A stretch of 64,000 bases of DNA from Variovorax sp. J22G73 (GTDB taxonomy: Bacteria; Pseudomonadota; Gammaproteobacteria; Burkholderiales; Burkholderiaceae_C), in contig NZ_JASZYK010000003.1 in assembly GCF_030317035.1 (NCBI RefSeq), positions 62,001 to 126,000 of the forward strand, given 5' to 3'. The stretch's first letter is position 1. Each line of letters starts with the position of its first letter. Under the pieces are notes generated by a model. It did no database searches. It had not been told where the DNA came from and worked only from the letters and a program-made list of their open reading frames with translations. A program made the position numbers and the translations under genes. Positions 53,054 through 61,565 of the stretch are shown in pieces.

Positions 53054-54074
53054 GGTGCCGGCGCGCGCCACGCCGCCGTTGCTCGACGCCGTGACCGAGC
53101 AGGCCATCGACTGGCTGGTGCGGCTCGACTCGGGGCACGGCAGCGACAGCGACCGCCGTGCCTTCGCCCACTGGCTCGCCGCCGCCCCCGCGCACGCCGC
53201 CGCGTGGGCCACGCTGCAACAGCGGCTCGACCAGCGCATCGCGCCTGCGCTGAACCAGCTGCAAACCGGCGGCCACGCGCCCACCGGCGTGCGCGCCCTG
53301 AGCACGCCGCCACTCGACCACCGCACCCGCCGCCGCGCCCTGCTGGGCGGTGCCACGGTGGCGCTGCTGGGCGCCGCGGGCGGCAGCGCGCTGTGGGCCG
53401 ACCGGCGCGCGCCGCTGATGGCGTGGTCGGCCGACCTGCACACCGGCACGGCCGAGCGCAGGCGCTTCGTGCTGGACGACGGCAGCGACCTGCTGCTGGA
53501 CGCGCGCTCGGCCGCCGACCTGCACTTCAGCCCCACGCAGCGCCTGGTGCGGCTGCGCGCGGGCGCGCTCATCGTGCAGGTCGCTTCCGAAGCGCAGCGG
53601 CCTTTCGTGGTGCAGAGCGCGCAGGGCAGCGTGCGCGCGCTGGGCACGCGCTTCATGGTGCGGCAGGACGAGGGACGCACGCTGGTGTCGGTGCTGGAAC
53701 ACAGCGTGCGGCTGATGCCGATGCGGGAAGACGTTCGCATGGCTCCCACCGACCTGGCCGAAGGCCGCAGCGCATGGCTGCAGGCCGACCGCGTGGAGCC
53801 CTTGGGCGCCACGCGCGCCGACCCGAGCGCCTGGTCCACCGGCGTGCTCGAGGTGCACGACCAGCCGCTGGCCGACGTGCTCGACGCGCTGCGCCCGTAC
53901 ACGCCCGCCATCCTGCGCGCCAGCCCCGAGGCCGCGCGCGTCGGCGTCTACGGCGTCTATCCGCTGGACCGCCCTATGGAGGTGCTGCAGGCGCTGGTCG
54001 ACACGCTGCCGCTGCGCGTGCGCCGCTGGGGCGACTGGGTGGTGTACGTGGACGTGGACGTGCGCGGCAGCTGA
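53046..54074 (+). CDS. FecR-type anti-sigma/sigma regulator
   Basis: A 342-residue FecR protein. The cytoplasmic DUF4880 part (EQAIDWLVRLDSG, FAHWLAAAPAHAAAWATLQQ) is followed by a Arg-flanked membrane segment (LLGGATVALLGAAGGSALW). The periplasmic FecR domain follows (TGTAERRRFVLDDGSDLLLD, GTRFMVRQDEGRTLVSVLEHSV). The C-terminal region resembles the STN-contact part (LEVHDQPLADVLDALRPY). It relays receptor occupancy to the sigma factor. Starts inside the sigma gene (8-base overlap), so they are coupled. Confidence 0.92.
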   Translation: MPEVPARATPPLLDAVTEQAIDWLVRLDSGHGSDSDRRAFAHWLAAAPAHAAAWATLQQRLDQRIAPALNQLQTGGHAPTGVRALSTPPLDHRTRRRALLGGATVALLGAAGGSALWADRRAPLMAWSADLHTGTAERRRFVLDDGSDLLLDARSAADLHFSPTQRLVRLRAGALIVQVASEAQRPFVVQSAQGSVRALGTRFMVRQDEGRTLVSVLEHSVRLMPMREDVRMAPTDLAEGRSAWLQADRVEPLGATRADPSAWSTGVLEVHDQPLADVLDALRPYTPAILRASPEAARVGVYGVYPLDRPMEVLQALVDTLPLRVRRWGDWVVYVDVDVRGS

Positions 54075-54186
54075 AAACGCCTCGGTACTGCGTCGGCACC
54101 ACATCGACAGCGACGGCCTGACGGGTTTGCGACCCCTCGCGGGACATACAGGGTTGAACGCACCGATCAACCGCACCGATTCGAGG

Positions 54187-56745
54187 ATGTCCGACGTGAC
54201 ACTGCCCCTTCTTCCGTCCGCCAAGCGCCTGCCCCGACGCCCGTTCCAACGCCCGCCAGTGCCCCTGCACCAAGCCACCTTCACGCTAGCCGCCCTGCTC
54301 GCTTGCAGCACCGCGCCGTTCGCGCAGACCCTGCCCGCTTCACCCGATTCACGCACGGCGGTCGACGGCGCCATGGCGTGGAACCTGCCGGCCGACGACC
54401 TGGGCGTCGTGCTCGCGCGCATCGCCCGCCAGGGCGGGCGCAGCATCAGCGCCGCCCCCGCCCTGGTGGCCGGGCGCCGCGCCCACGCCGTGCAGGGCCG
54501 CTTCACCGTGGCGCAGGCCGCGCAGCAGGCGCTCGCGGGCAGCGGGCTGGCATTGGCGCAGACGCCGGGCGGCACGCTGACCGTGGTCGCCACCGCAGCG
54601 GCAGCCCCGTCTTCCTCATCGGACGCGGGCTCGACGCTGGCCGAAGTGCGCGTCATCGCGGACGCCGACCGCAGTGGCACCACCGAAGGCACGGGCAGCT
54701 ACGCCGGGCGCGGCCCCAGCGTCGCGGCCACCGGGCTCAACCTGAGCCTGAAGGACACGCCGCAGTCCATCAGCGTGATGACGCAACAGCGCATCGAGGA
54801 CGAGAACCTCACCAGCATCAACCAGGTGCTGGCGCGCACGCCGGGCATCTCGACCTCGGTGCTGGGCACCGAGCGCTCGGCCGCCAGCGCGCGCGGCTAC
54901 GCCATCACCAACTACCAGCTCGACGGCGTCAGCACCCACACCGAGTTCCTCGGGCTGGACGCCCTGCCCTCGCAAAGCATCGCCGACATGGCGCTGTACG
55001 ACCGCGTCGAGGTGCTGCGCGGCGCCTCGGGCCTGACCACGGGCGCGGGGGACCCCTCCGGCATCATCAACATGGTGCGCAAGAAGCCCACCGCCGCCTT
55101 CCAGGGCTCGGTCGAAGCCAGCGTCGGTTCGTGGGGCGATCGCCGCGCAGTGCTCGACCTGTCAAGCCCGCTGAACGCATCGGGCAGCGTGCGCGGGCGC
55201 ATGGTCGCGCTGTACCAGCAGGGTGACAGCTACATCGACAACTACAGCAAGAAGAAGGACGTGCTCTACGGCGTGGTCGAGGCCGACCTGACTTCATCGC
55301 TGAAGCTCACCGCCGGCATCGACCGCCAGGAGAACCGCTCGCGCGGATCGCTGTCGTACCTGGGCTACCCGCTGTTCAACAGCAGCGGCGAGCAGGCCGA
55401 CTTTCCCGTGTCCTTCAGCGGCGCCGGGCGCAACAACCGCTTCAACACCAATTCCACCAGCGGCTTTCTCACGCTGGAACAGTCGTTCGCCAACGACTGG
55501 AAGCTCAAGCTCTCGGCCAACTACCTGCGCTCCAAACAGCGCGAAGACTCCACCTACCTGGCGGTCAACAGCAGCCTGTTCGACAAGTTCACCGGCGACG
55601 GCCTGCGCCTGAACAGCGAGCGCCGCGACTACGACCTGCACAACAAGACCGTCGACCTGAAGCTGGGCGGTCCGTTCACACTGTTCGGGCGCCAGCACGA
55701 GGCGCTGATCGGCATCGACTACACCGACTTCCGCAGCCTGACAAACGGCAGCTTCGACATCACGGGCATCAATGGTGCGGCCGTCAACGTGTACAGCTGG
55801 AACCGGGCCGACACCCCCGTGTTCGGCGAGCGCTTCGTCACGTTCGACAGCACGCGCCGCCAGAAGAGCATCTACGGCGCGGGCCGCTTCCAGCTGAGCG
55901 ACCAGCTCAAGCTCATCTTGGGCGGCAAGCTGCTGGACTACGACAGCGACTACATCACCGACACCACTGCCGGCTACCACACGACCTCGCCGTCGTCCGA
56001 GCGAGGCAAGTTCACGCCCTATGCCGGCCTGGTGTACGAGCTGAACCCCACCCACACGCTCTACGCGAGCTTTGCCACCATCTATAACCCGCAGAGCGCG
56101 CTCGACCGCAACGGCAACCTGCTGGCCGCGCAGGAGGGCAACACCTACGAAGCCGGCGTGAAGAGCAGCTTTCTCGACGGCCGCGTGACCAGCAGCGCCG
56201 CCGTCTACCAGATCCGCCAGGACAACATTTCAGAACCGGACGAGGGCTACTTCATTCCCGGCACCGCCGCCACCGCCTCGCGCGCCGTGAAGGGCGCGAA
56301 AACGCAGGGCATCGACCTGGAGCTCACCGGCGCGCTCACCCGCGACTGGAACCTGACGGCCTCGTACAACTACAGCGCTTCGAAGGACGCGACCGGCCAG
56401 CGCATCAACACCACCTTCCCGCGCCAGATGGGCCGCTTGTGGACCACCTACCGGTTGCCCGGCGAGTGGCGCCGGGTGACGCTGGGCGGCGGCGTGGAGT
56501 GGAACGGAGGCATCAGCTACACGGGCAATGCCTGGCAGATCGACCGCACCGTCACCGCGCAACAAGGCGCCTACGCCGTGGCCAGCCTGATGGCCCGCTA
56601 CGACGTCAACGACAAGCTGTCGCTGACGCTCAATGTGCAGAACCTGTTCGACCGCAAGTACATCGCCTCGATGTCGGGCTGGTGGTACTCGGGCACGTAC
56701 GGGGCGCCGCGCAGCGCGCAGGTGATTGCGCGGTACAAGTTCTGA
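54187..56745 (+). CDS. TonB-dependent siderophore receptor with signalling domain
   Basis: An 852-residue outer-membrane transducer. After the signal peptide (TLAALLACSTAPFAQ) comes an STN domain (about 65-140: LPADDLGVVLARIARQGGR). The plug follows (LKDTPQSISVMTQQRIED, GASGLTTGAGDPSGIINMVRK) and then a 22-strand barrel ending in YKF. The STN domain makes contact with FecR, so ligand binding induces the sigma factor. Closest in style to FoxA/FpvA-type ferric hydroxamate or pyoverdine receptors. I used the ATG at 54187; a TTG at 54127 is less likely. Confidence 0.93.
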   Translation: MSDVTLPLLPSAKRLPRRPFQRPPVPLHQATFTLAALLACSTAPFAQTLPASPDSRTAVDGAMAWNLPADDLGVVLARIARQGGRSISAAPALVAGRRAHAVQGRFTVAQAAQQALAGSGLALAQTPGGTLTVVATAAAAPSSSSDAGSTLAEVRVIADADRSGTTEGTGSYAGRGPSVAATGLNLSLKDTPQSISVMTQQRIEDENLTSINQVLARTPGISTSVLGTERSAASARGYAITNYQLDGVSTHTEFLGLDALPSQSIADMALYDRVEVLRGASGLTTGAGDPSGIINMVRKKPTAAFQGSVEASVGSWGDRRAVLDLSSPLNASGSVRGRMVALYQQGDSYIDNYSKKKDVLYGVVEADLTSSLKLTAGIDRQENRSRGSLSYLGYPLFNSSGEQADFPVSFSGAGRNNRFNTNSTSGFLTLEQSFANDWKLKLSANYLRSKQREDSTYLAVNSSLFDKFTGDGLRLNSERRDYDLHNKTVDLKLGGPFTLFGRQHEALIGIDYTDFRSLTNGSFDITGINGAAVNVYSWNRADTPVFGERFVTFDSTRRQKSIYGAGRFQLSDQLKLILGGKLLDYDSDYITDTTAGYHTTSPSSERGKFTPYAGLVYELNPTHTLYASFATIYNPQSALDRNGNLLAAQEGNTYEAGVKSSFLDGRVTSSAAVYQIRQDNISEPDEGYFIPGTAATASRAVKGAKTQGIDLELTGALTRDWNLTASYNYSASKDATGQRINTTFPRQMGRLWTTYRLPGEWRRVTLGGGVEWNGGISYTGNAWQIDRTVTAQQGAYAVASLMARYDVNDKLSLTLNVQNLFDRKYIASMSGWWYSGTYGAPRSAQVIARYKF

Positions 56746-56748
56746 GGG

Positions 56749-56780
56749 GAGGCGGGGCGCATTGCGCCGCCTGCCGCCTC
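56749..56780. terminator. Hairpin between receptor and parE, probable bidirectional terminator
   Basis: GAGGCGG-GGCGC (56749-56760), loop ATT, GCGCC (56764-56768), a five-base bulge, and CCGCCTC (56774-56780). A strong GC stem between convergent genes; no clear T-run on either side. Confidence 0.55.
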
Positions 56781-57111
56781 AATGCTCAATGTCCGGATCC
56801 TGCATCCACGCGGGGATGTCACGCTGACTGTGCAGAACACGCCATACATCGATGCGGTCAGGTTGCTCGACGTAGAACACAAGAAACGGAAAGCGCGTCA
56901 GCGGCCACGAGCGCAGCCCTGGCAAGCTGAGCTCATGCGCATGGCGGGTGGCACCAGTGCCCGGGTGTCGACCAATGTGCGTATACGCCCTTTCGAGCTC
57001 GTCGATCAACCCAAGCGCGGCGTGTTCCGCGTTCTCGCCCAGGTAGTAGTCAATGGCCTCTTCGACATCCCGATTTGCCTGTTCACGCGGGACGACCGGC
57101 TTGGCCCTCAT
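56779..57111 (-). CDS. parE: ParE/RelE-superfamily toxin
   Basis: A 110-residue toxin. The fold is seen in VVPREQANRDVEEAIDYYL, LIDELERAYTHIGRHPGTG and WPLTRFPFLVFYVEQPDRIDVWRVLH, which is the usual ParE C-terminal pattern. ParE toxins inhibit DNA gyrase. It follows the antitoxin with a 4-base overlap. It converges on the siderophore receptor gene with a hairpin between them. Confidence 0.92.
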   Translation of the reverse strand: MRAKPVVPREQANRDVEEAIDYYLGENAEHAALGLIDELERAYTHIGRHPGTGATRHAHELSLPGLRSWPLTRFPFLVFYVEQPDRIDVWRVLHSQRDIPAWMQDPDIEH

Positions 57112-57395
57112 GCGCTCTTGCGTGGCTTGCTGGCCTCGGCGCGCGACTTCGGAGCGACCTTCTTGCCCGCCTTGCCGACCCTGTCGCGCAGCGATTGAAA
57201 GTAGGTGGGATCTGCCGTCGCTGCTGACGGTGATGCAGCGCCCTGCAAGAGCAGTTCGCGCAACTGCAGGCGGTCCTGGTCCTTGCGAATCAATTCACGC
57301 ACGTACTCACTGCTGGTGCCGAATCCGCGTTGCGCCACTTGCTCGTCCACGAAGGACTTCATTGAGTCGGGCAGGGAAACGTTCATGGTGCTCAT
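57108..57395 (-). CDS. parD: ParD-type antitoxin (ribbon-helix-helix)
   Basis: A 95-residue antitoxin: N-terminal ribbon-helix-helix (MNVSLPDSMKSFVDEQVAQ, SSEYVRELIRKDQDRLQL) and a flexible, basic C-terminus that should wrap the toxin. The ATG at 57395 was chosen; it probably represses its own promoter in the short A+T-rich stretch 57396-57454. Confidence 0.9.
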   Translation of the reverse strand: MSTMNVSLPDSMKSFVDEQVAQRGFGTSSEYVRELIRKDQDRLQLRELLLQGAASPSAATADPTYFQSLRDRVGKAGKKVAPKSRAEASKPRKSA

Positions 57396-57454
57396 GAGCG
57401 GCAGAGTACGGGTTTTGGCAAAATTTGGCAAGAATATTGGTTTTGCAACGGGCC

Positions 57455-58429
57455 TCAATCCAGCGTCGCACCCGACTGCTTCACCAGCTGCTGGTGCTTC
57501 GCCAGTTCAGCCTTGAAAAATGCCGGCGCCAGGTCGGGCCCCGTGTCCAGGAGCGTGAGCCCCTGCGCCGCGAAGGCTGTCTGCGCTTCCGGCGAGGCGA
57601 GCGCGGCCTTCGCTGCCGCGTAGTCGCTGTCGACCACGGCCTTCGGCAGCCCGCCAGGGCCGATCAGCGCAATCCACGCGTCGAAGCTGTACTTCGGCAC
57701 GCCGGCCTCGGCCACCGTCGGCACGTCGGGCAGCGCCGCCGAACGCGTCGATGTCGACACGGCCAGCGCGCGCAAGGTGCCCGCCTTCACCTGCGGGCCG
57801 ACCTGCGAGATGGAAACGAAGCCCAGTTGCACCTGCCCGCCGATCATGTCGGTGATGAGCGGGCCGGTGCCGCGGTAGGGCACGTGCTTCATGTCGATGC
57901 CGGTCTCGCTGATGAGCAGTTCACCCGCCAGGTGCAGGGTGCTGCCGTTGCCGGCGGAGCCGTAGTTGAGCTTGCCGGGGTTGGCCTTGGCGTAGGCCAG
58001 CAAGCCCTTCACGTCGCGCACCGGCAGCGCCGGGTTCACCACCAGCACCAGCGGCACGGTGGCCAGCACGGCGATGGGCGTGATGTCCTTCAGGGTGTCG
58101 TACGGCATGGTCTTGTAGATGCCGGGGTTGATCACGTGGTTCGACGAGATCATGCCGAGCGTGAGCCCGTCCTTCGGCGCCTTCACGATCTGGGCGGTGC
58201 CCGGAATGCCGCCGGCGCCCACGAGGTTCTCGACCACCACCGGGTGGCCCGTGGCCTTTCCGAAGGCCGGCGCGATGGCGCGCGCGACGGCGTCCACGGT
58301 GGAGCCCGCGGCCAGCGGCACGACCATGCGAAGCGGCTTGTCTTGCGTGTCTTTCTCGGCATGGGCCGCGTTGATGCAACAGGCGAGCAGCGCCGCTAGC
58401 GCGGCGCGGCGGGACATCGGGGGGTTCAT
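57455..58429 (-). CDS. Bug-type tripartite tricarboxylate transporter receptor
   Basis: A 324-residue periplasmic binding protein of the TctC/Bug family. A signal peptide (LAALLACCINAAHA) comes first. Then come RMVVPLAAGSTVDAVARAIA, VENLVGAGGIPGTAQIVKA and LNYGSAGNGSTLHLAGELL, all typical. These receptors bind carboxylates; no TctA/TctB membrane genes are present here, which is normal for the many orphan Bug genes in this group. Last gene of the LysR-hydratase-Bug set, 31 bases after the hydratase gene. Confidence 0.92.
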   Translation of the reverse strand: MNPPMSRRAALAALLACCINAAHAEKDTQDKPLRMVVPLAAGSTVDAVARAIAPAFGKATGHPVVVENLVGAGGIPGTAQIVKAPKDGLTLGMISSNHVINPGIYKTMPYDTLKDITPIAVLATVPLVLVVNPALPVRDVKGLLAYAKANPGKLNYGSAGNGSTLHLAGELLISETGIDMKHVPYRGTGPLITDMIGGQVQLGFVSISQVGPQVKAGTLRALAVSTSTRSAALPDVPTVAEAGVPKYSFDAWIALIGPGGLPKAVVDSDYAAAKAALASPEAQTAFAAQGLTLLDTGPDLAPAFFKAELAKHQQLVKQSGATLD

Positions 58430-58460
58430 GGGCTTGTCTCCTTGTTGTTGATCTGTGCGC

Positions 58461-60518
58461 TCAGGCGTGGCGTTGCTGCAGCGTCTCGAACGACACGAGC
58501 TCGCCGGCGATGGCGCTGGCCGCCACTGTCGGCGGGCTCGCGAGCCACACCTGGCCCGGCCCGCCGCGGCCGGGAAAGTTGCGGTTGATGGCGCTCACGC
58601 TGACCTGCTCCGGCGCCGTGGAGCCGCCGGGCCCGCAGTTGCCGCAGGCGCCGCACGAGGGCTGCAGCATGCGCGCGCCGACTTTCTCGAAGGCGTCCAT
58701 GTAGCCCTGGGCAGTGCAGTGGTCGCGCACGGCGGTGGTGCCGAACTGCAGAAAGAGCTGTACGTGGGGCGCCACCTTCAGGCCGCGGTCGGCGGCCCAG
58801 CGCAGCACCTCGTGGTAATGCGCGAAGTCTTCTCGCTTGCCGGCGGTGCACGAGCCGCCGTAGGCGATGTCGATGCGCACGGGGGCCTCCATCTGCGCCT
58901 GCAACTGCGCCAGGGGCAGGCCGTTGCCGGGGTCGCCCGGGCGCGCCACCATCGACGGCACGCGCGCGCAATTGACGCGCAGGGTGTGGGCGTAGTCGGC
59001 GCCTTCGTCGCTGTGCATCCACGGCGCGAGCACCACGTCGATGCCGCGGCGCTCGCGCAGGAAGCGCACGGTTTCCGCATCGGGCGCGACGATGCCGGTG
59101 AAGCCGCCGAGCTCGGCCGTCATGTTGGTGAGCGTGGCGCGCTCGTCGGTGCCCAGCGCCGCGACGGCCTCCCCGCAGAACTCGAACACCTTGCCCACGC
59201 CGCCACCGCCGCGGATGAACGGCTGCGCGAGCAGGTGCAGCACGATGTCCTTGGCCGTGACGCCCGCCGGCACGCGGCCCTCGAGCACGACGCGCAGCGA
59301 CTGCGGCACCGTGAGCCGCACGGCGCCGGTGACGAACGCGTTGGCCATGTCGGTGGTGCCGACGCCGAAGGCCACGCAGCCGAGGGCACCGCTGTGCGGC
59401 GTGTGCGAATCGGTGCCGACGACGAGATGGCCGGGCAATGCGTAGTGCTCGGACACCATCGCATGCGAGATGCCCGCCACGTTGCGCTCGCCGTCGTTGG
59501 CCACGTCTAACTCCGCCTCGGCCTCTGTCAGCGTGCGGTGCGAGCGCAACGCGTAGGCGGCCGCGAAGTCGCGCTGCGCCTCGACCATGCGGTGCACGTT
59601 GGGCACCAGCCCGGCACGCACGTGCGCGGGGCTTTCCTCGACATAGGAGGTGTGGTCTTCGAACACGATGACCGAGGCCGGATCGTGCAACGCGAGCGGC
59701 CGGCCAAAGGTGGCGTGCAGCATGTGCGCGGCCATGCCGGTGTAGTACTCGTGAATGAAGCGCCAGTCGGCGCGCACGAAGGCGCCGTCGCCGGGCGCGG
59801 GGTGCGCCTCGGTCAGCTCGGTGGCCAGAGCATGGCGGGCCACGATCTTTTCGAACAGGGTGCGAGGGCGTTCTGCCGGTGCACCGGGCCGGCCCGCCTC
59901 ATCATGCCGCCCCGCTTCATCGGGCACGGCCGTGATGTCACGCATGAACCGCTGGCCGAAGCGAAGCAGCCCGCCGCTTCGCAGGATGGCCGCGGCCAGC
60001 GCGTCGCGGCCGGCCACCAGCTCGTCGAGCGTGATCGCCTCGCGGGCCTGGATGCGTTCGACCAGCCCGAAGTCGGTCGAGGTGAACAGGCCGATGTTGT
60101 CGGCGTTCTGCCGGTAGATGCGCTCGAAGCTCTCGGCAATCACCAGCCGCACGCCGGCCCACTTCTCCGCCGCCGGGCTGTGCTCGCGCGACGACCCCTT
60201 GCCGTAGCGCGTGCCGGCCACCACCACTTCCACGCCGTGGGTGCGGATCGCGTCGATGCCGATGGGCGTCGCGTCGCCCGCCCTGAAGCCGGTGTACGGA
60301 TAGCGACCGAGCTTGTCGTCGTAGTGCGTGAGGATGGGCAGCGGCGTGATCTCGTCGGTCGAGATGTCGTCGCGCAAGGGGCGCGCCTCGGCGAGCGGAA
60401 CGCGCTCGCCGCGCAGGCTGCGCATTACCGTGTCGGGCGACCGGCTCAGGAAGAGAACGGCCGGTGCGAACAGCACGGCTGACGGACTTGAGTCGCTGGC
60501 TTGCAAGGTGGCTGGCAT
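58461..60518 (-). CDS. Aconitase-family hydratase, swivel domain first
   Basis: A 685-residue protein. Residues about 35-165 are the LeuD-like swivelling domain (DDISTDEITPLPI, YGKGSSREHSPAAEKWAGV). Residues about 225-685 are the LeuC-like catalytic part (FEDHTSYVEESPA, GTDSHTPHSGALG). The 4Fe-4S ligands are expected in YGGSCTAGKRED and in PSCGACGNCG. Canonical aconitases have the catalytic part first. An ATG at 60425 is an alternative start. Between LysR and Bug genes on one strand, it probably hydrates a di- or tricarboxylate that the Bug protein helps import; the substrate is not known. Confidence 0.88.
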   Translation of the reverse strand: MPATLQASDSSPSAVLFAPAVLFLSRSPDTVMRSLRGERVPLAEARPLRDDISTDEITPLPILTHYDDKLGRYPYTGFRAGDATPIGIDAIRTHGVEVVVAGTRYGKGSSREHSPAAEKWAGVRLVIAESFERIYRQNADNIGLFTSTDFGLVERIQAREAITLDELVAGRDALAAAILRSGGLLRFGQRFMRDITAVPDEAGRHDEAGRPGAPAERPRTLFEKIVARHALATELTEAHPAPGDGAFVRADWRFIHEYYTGMAAHMLHATFGRPLALHDPASVIVFEDHTSYVEESPAHVRAGLVPNVHRMVEAQRDFAAAYALRSHRTLTEAEAELDVANDGERNVAGISHAMVSEHYALPGHLVVGTDSHTPHSGALGCVAFGVGTTDMANAFVTGAVRLTVPQSLRVVLEGRVPAGVTAKDIVLHLLAQPFIRGGGGVGKVFEFCGEAVAALGTDERATLTNMTAELGGFTGIVAPDAETVRFLRERRGIDVVLAPWMHSDEGADYAHTLRVNCARVPSMVARPGDPGNGLPLAQLQAQMEAPVRIDIAYGGSCTAGKREDFAHYHEVLRWAADRGLKVAPHVQLFLQFGTTAVRDHCTAQGYMDAFEKVGARMLQPSCGACGNCGPGGSTAPEQVSVSAINRNFPGRGGPGQVWLASPPTVAASAIAGELVSFETLQQRHA

Positions 60519-60597
60519 GCCCCATCTTCACGGGCAGGCCGCTGCACGAAAAGCGCCGATGCGGCAGACGGGCTCTCGCAAAATGCGAGATCGGGTC

Positions 60598-61524
60598 TTA
60601 CCCTTGCAGCCGCTCGATCAGCGCCGCGACCGCGCGCGGCCGCGGCGTCTTGCGCAGCGCGAACATGCGCAGCTCGCGCTGGGCCCACGGTTCGTCGAGC
60701 GGGCGCCGCACGAAGCGCGGGTTGCCCGCGTAGGCCGCGGCGGCGCTCTGCGGAATCACGGCGATGCCCATGCCCGCCTCGACCATGCGGCAGACCGCGT
60801 CGAAGCTGCTGACCGACACGGTGGGCGCGAAAGGCTTGCGCAGCGCCTCGGCGCGTTCGTACAGCGACCGATCGAGGGCGCCGCCCTGGTGCACGCCGAT
60901 CAGCGGATGTTCGAGCGCCTGCGCGAAGCGCATCGCCCGCTTCGCGGCCAGCGCATGGCCGGCCGGCAGCACCACCTGCAGCGGGTCGGTGGCGAAGTGC
61001 CACGACTCCAGCCCCGCGGGCAACGGCATGTGCGCACCTGCGCCCACACCGACGCCTACATCGGCGCGGTCGTCGAGGCAGGCCCGGATCACGTCGCGCG
61101 TGTCCTGCTCCTGCAACGACACCTGCACCTCGGGGCATGCGGCCATGAACGCGCGCAGCCGCTCCGGCAGGAAGCCGATGACGGCGGACATGTTGGCGCA
61201 GAGCCGCACCGTGCCGCGCACCTCGTCGCCTTCGGTCCGCACTTCGCGCACCAGGGCCTGCAGGTCTTCGTCGATCTTCTCGCCGCGCGCCAGCACCAGG
61301 CGGCCCGCGTCGGTCAGCACGACGCCGCGCGGGGAGCGAATGAGCAGCGGCGTGCCGAAGGCATGCTCCAGGTCGGCCAAGCGCCTGCTGAGCGCGGAGG
61401 GCGCGATGTGCTCATGCTCGGCGGCACGCACGATGGAGCCCGCCCGTGCGGCGGAAACGAACAAGCGAACACTGTAGGGGTCGACGCGGCGGGCCAAGAT
61501 GGGCTTTGGGAGTGAGGCCGCCAT
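60598..61524 (-). CDS. LysR family transcriptional regulator
   Basis: A 308-residue LysR protein with the N-terminal winged helix (SVRLFVSAARAGSIVRAAE, IAPSALSRRLADLEHAFG) and an effector domain (ANMSAVIGFLPERLRAF, then MVEAGMGIAVIPQSA). Several starts are possible (61566, 61536, 61524); none has a clear ribosome site. It reads in the same direction as the hydratase and Bug genes, 79 bases upstream, so it is likely part of that transcript as well as its regulator. Confidence 0.88.
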   Translation of the reverse strand: MAASLPKPILARRVDPYSVRLFVSAARAGSIVRAAEHEHIAPSALSRRLADLEHAFGTPLLIRSPRGVVLTDAGRLVLARGEKIDEDLQALVREVRTEGDEVRGTVRLCANMSAVIGFLPERLRAFMAACPEVQVSLQEQDTRDVIRACLDDRADVGVGVGAGAHMPLPAGLESWHFATDPLQVVLPAGHALAAKRAMRFAQALEHPLIGVHQGGALDRSLYERAEALRKPFAPTVSVSSFDAVCRMVEAGMGIAVIPQSAAAAYAGNPRFVRRPLDEPWAQRELRMFALRKTPRPRAVAALIERLQG

Positions 61525-61565
61525 TGTCGGCCCCATGCTGCGTTCGCGGTCGCCGTCGCTGCGCA

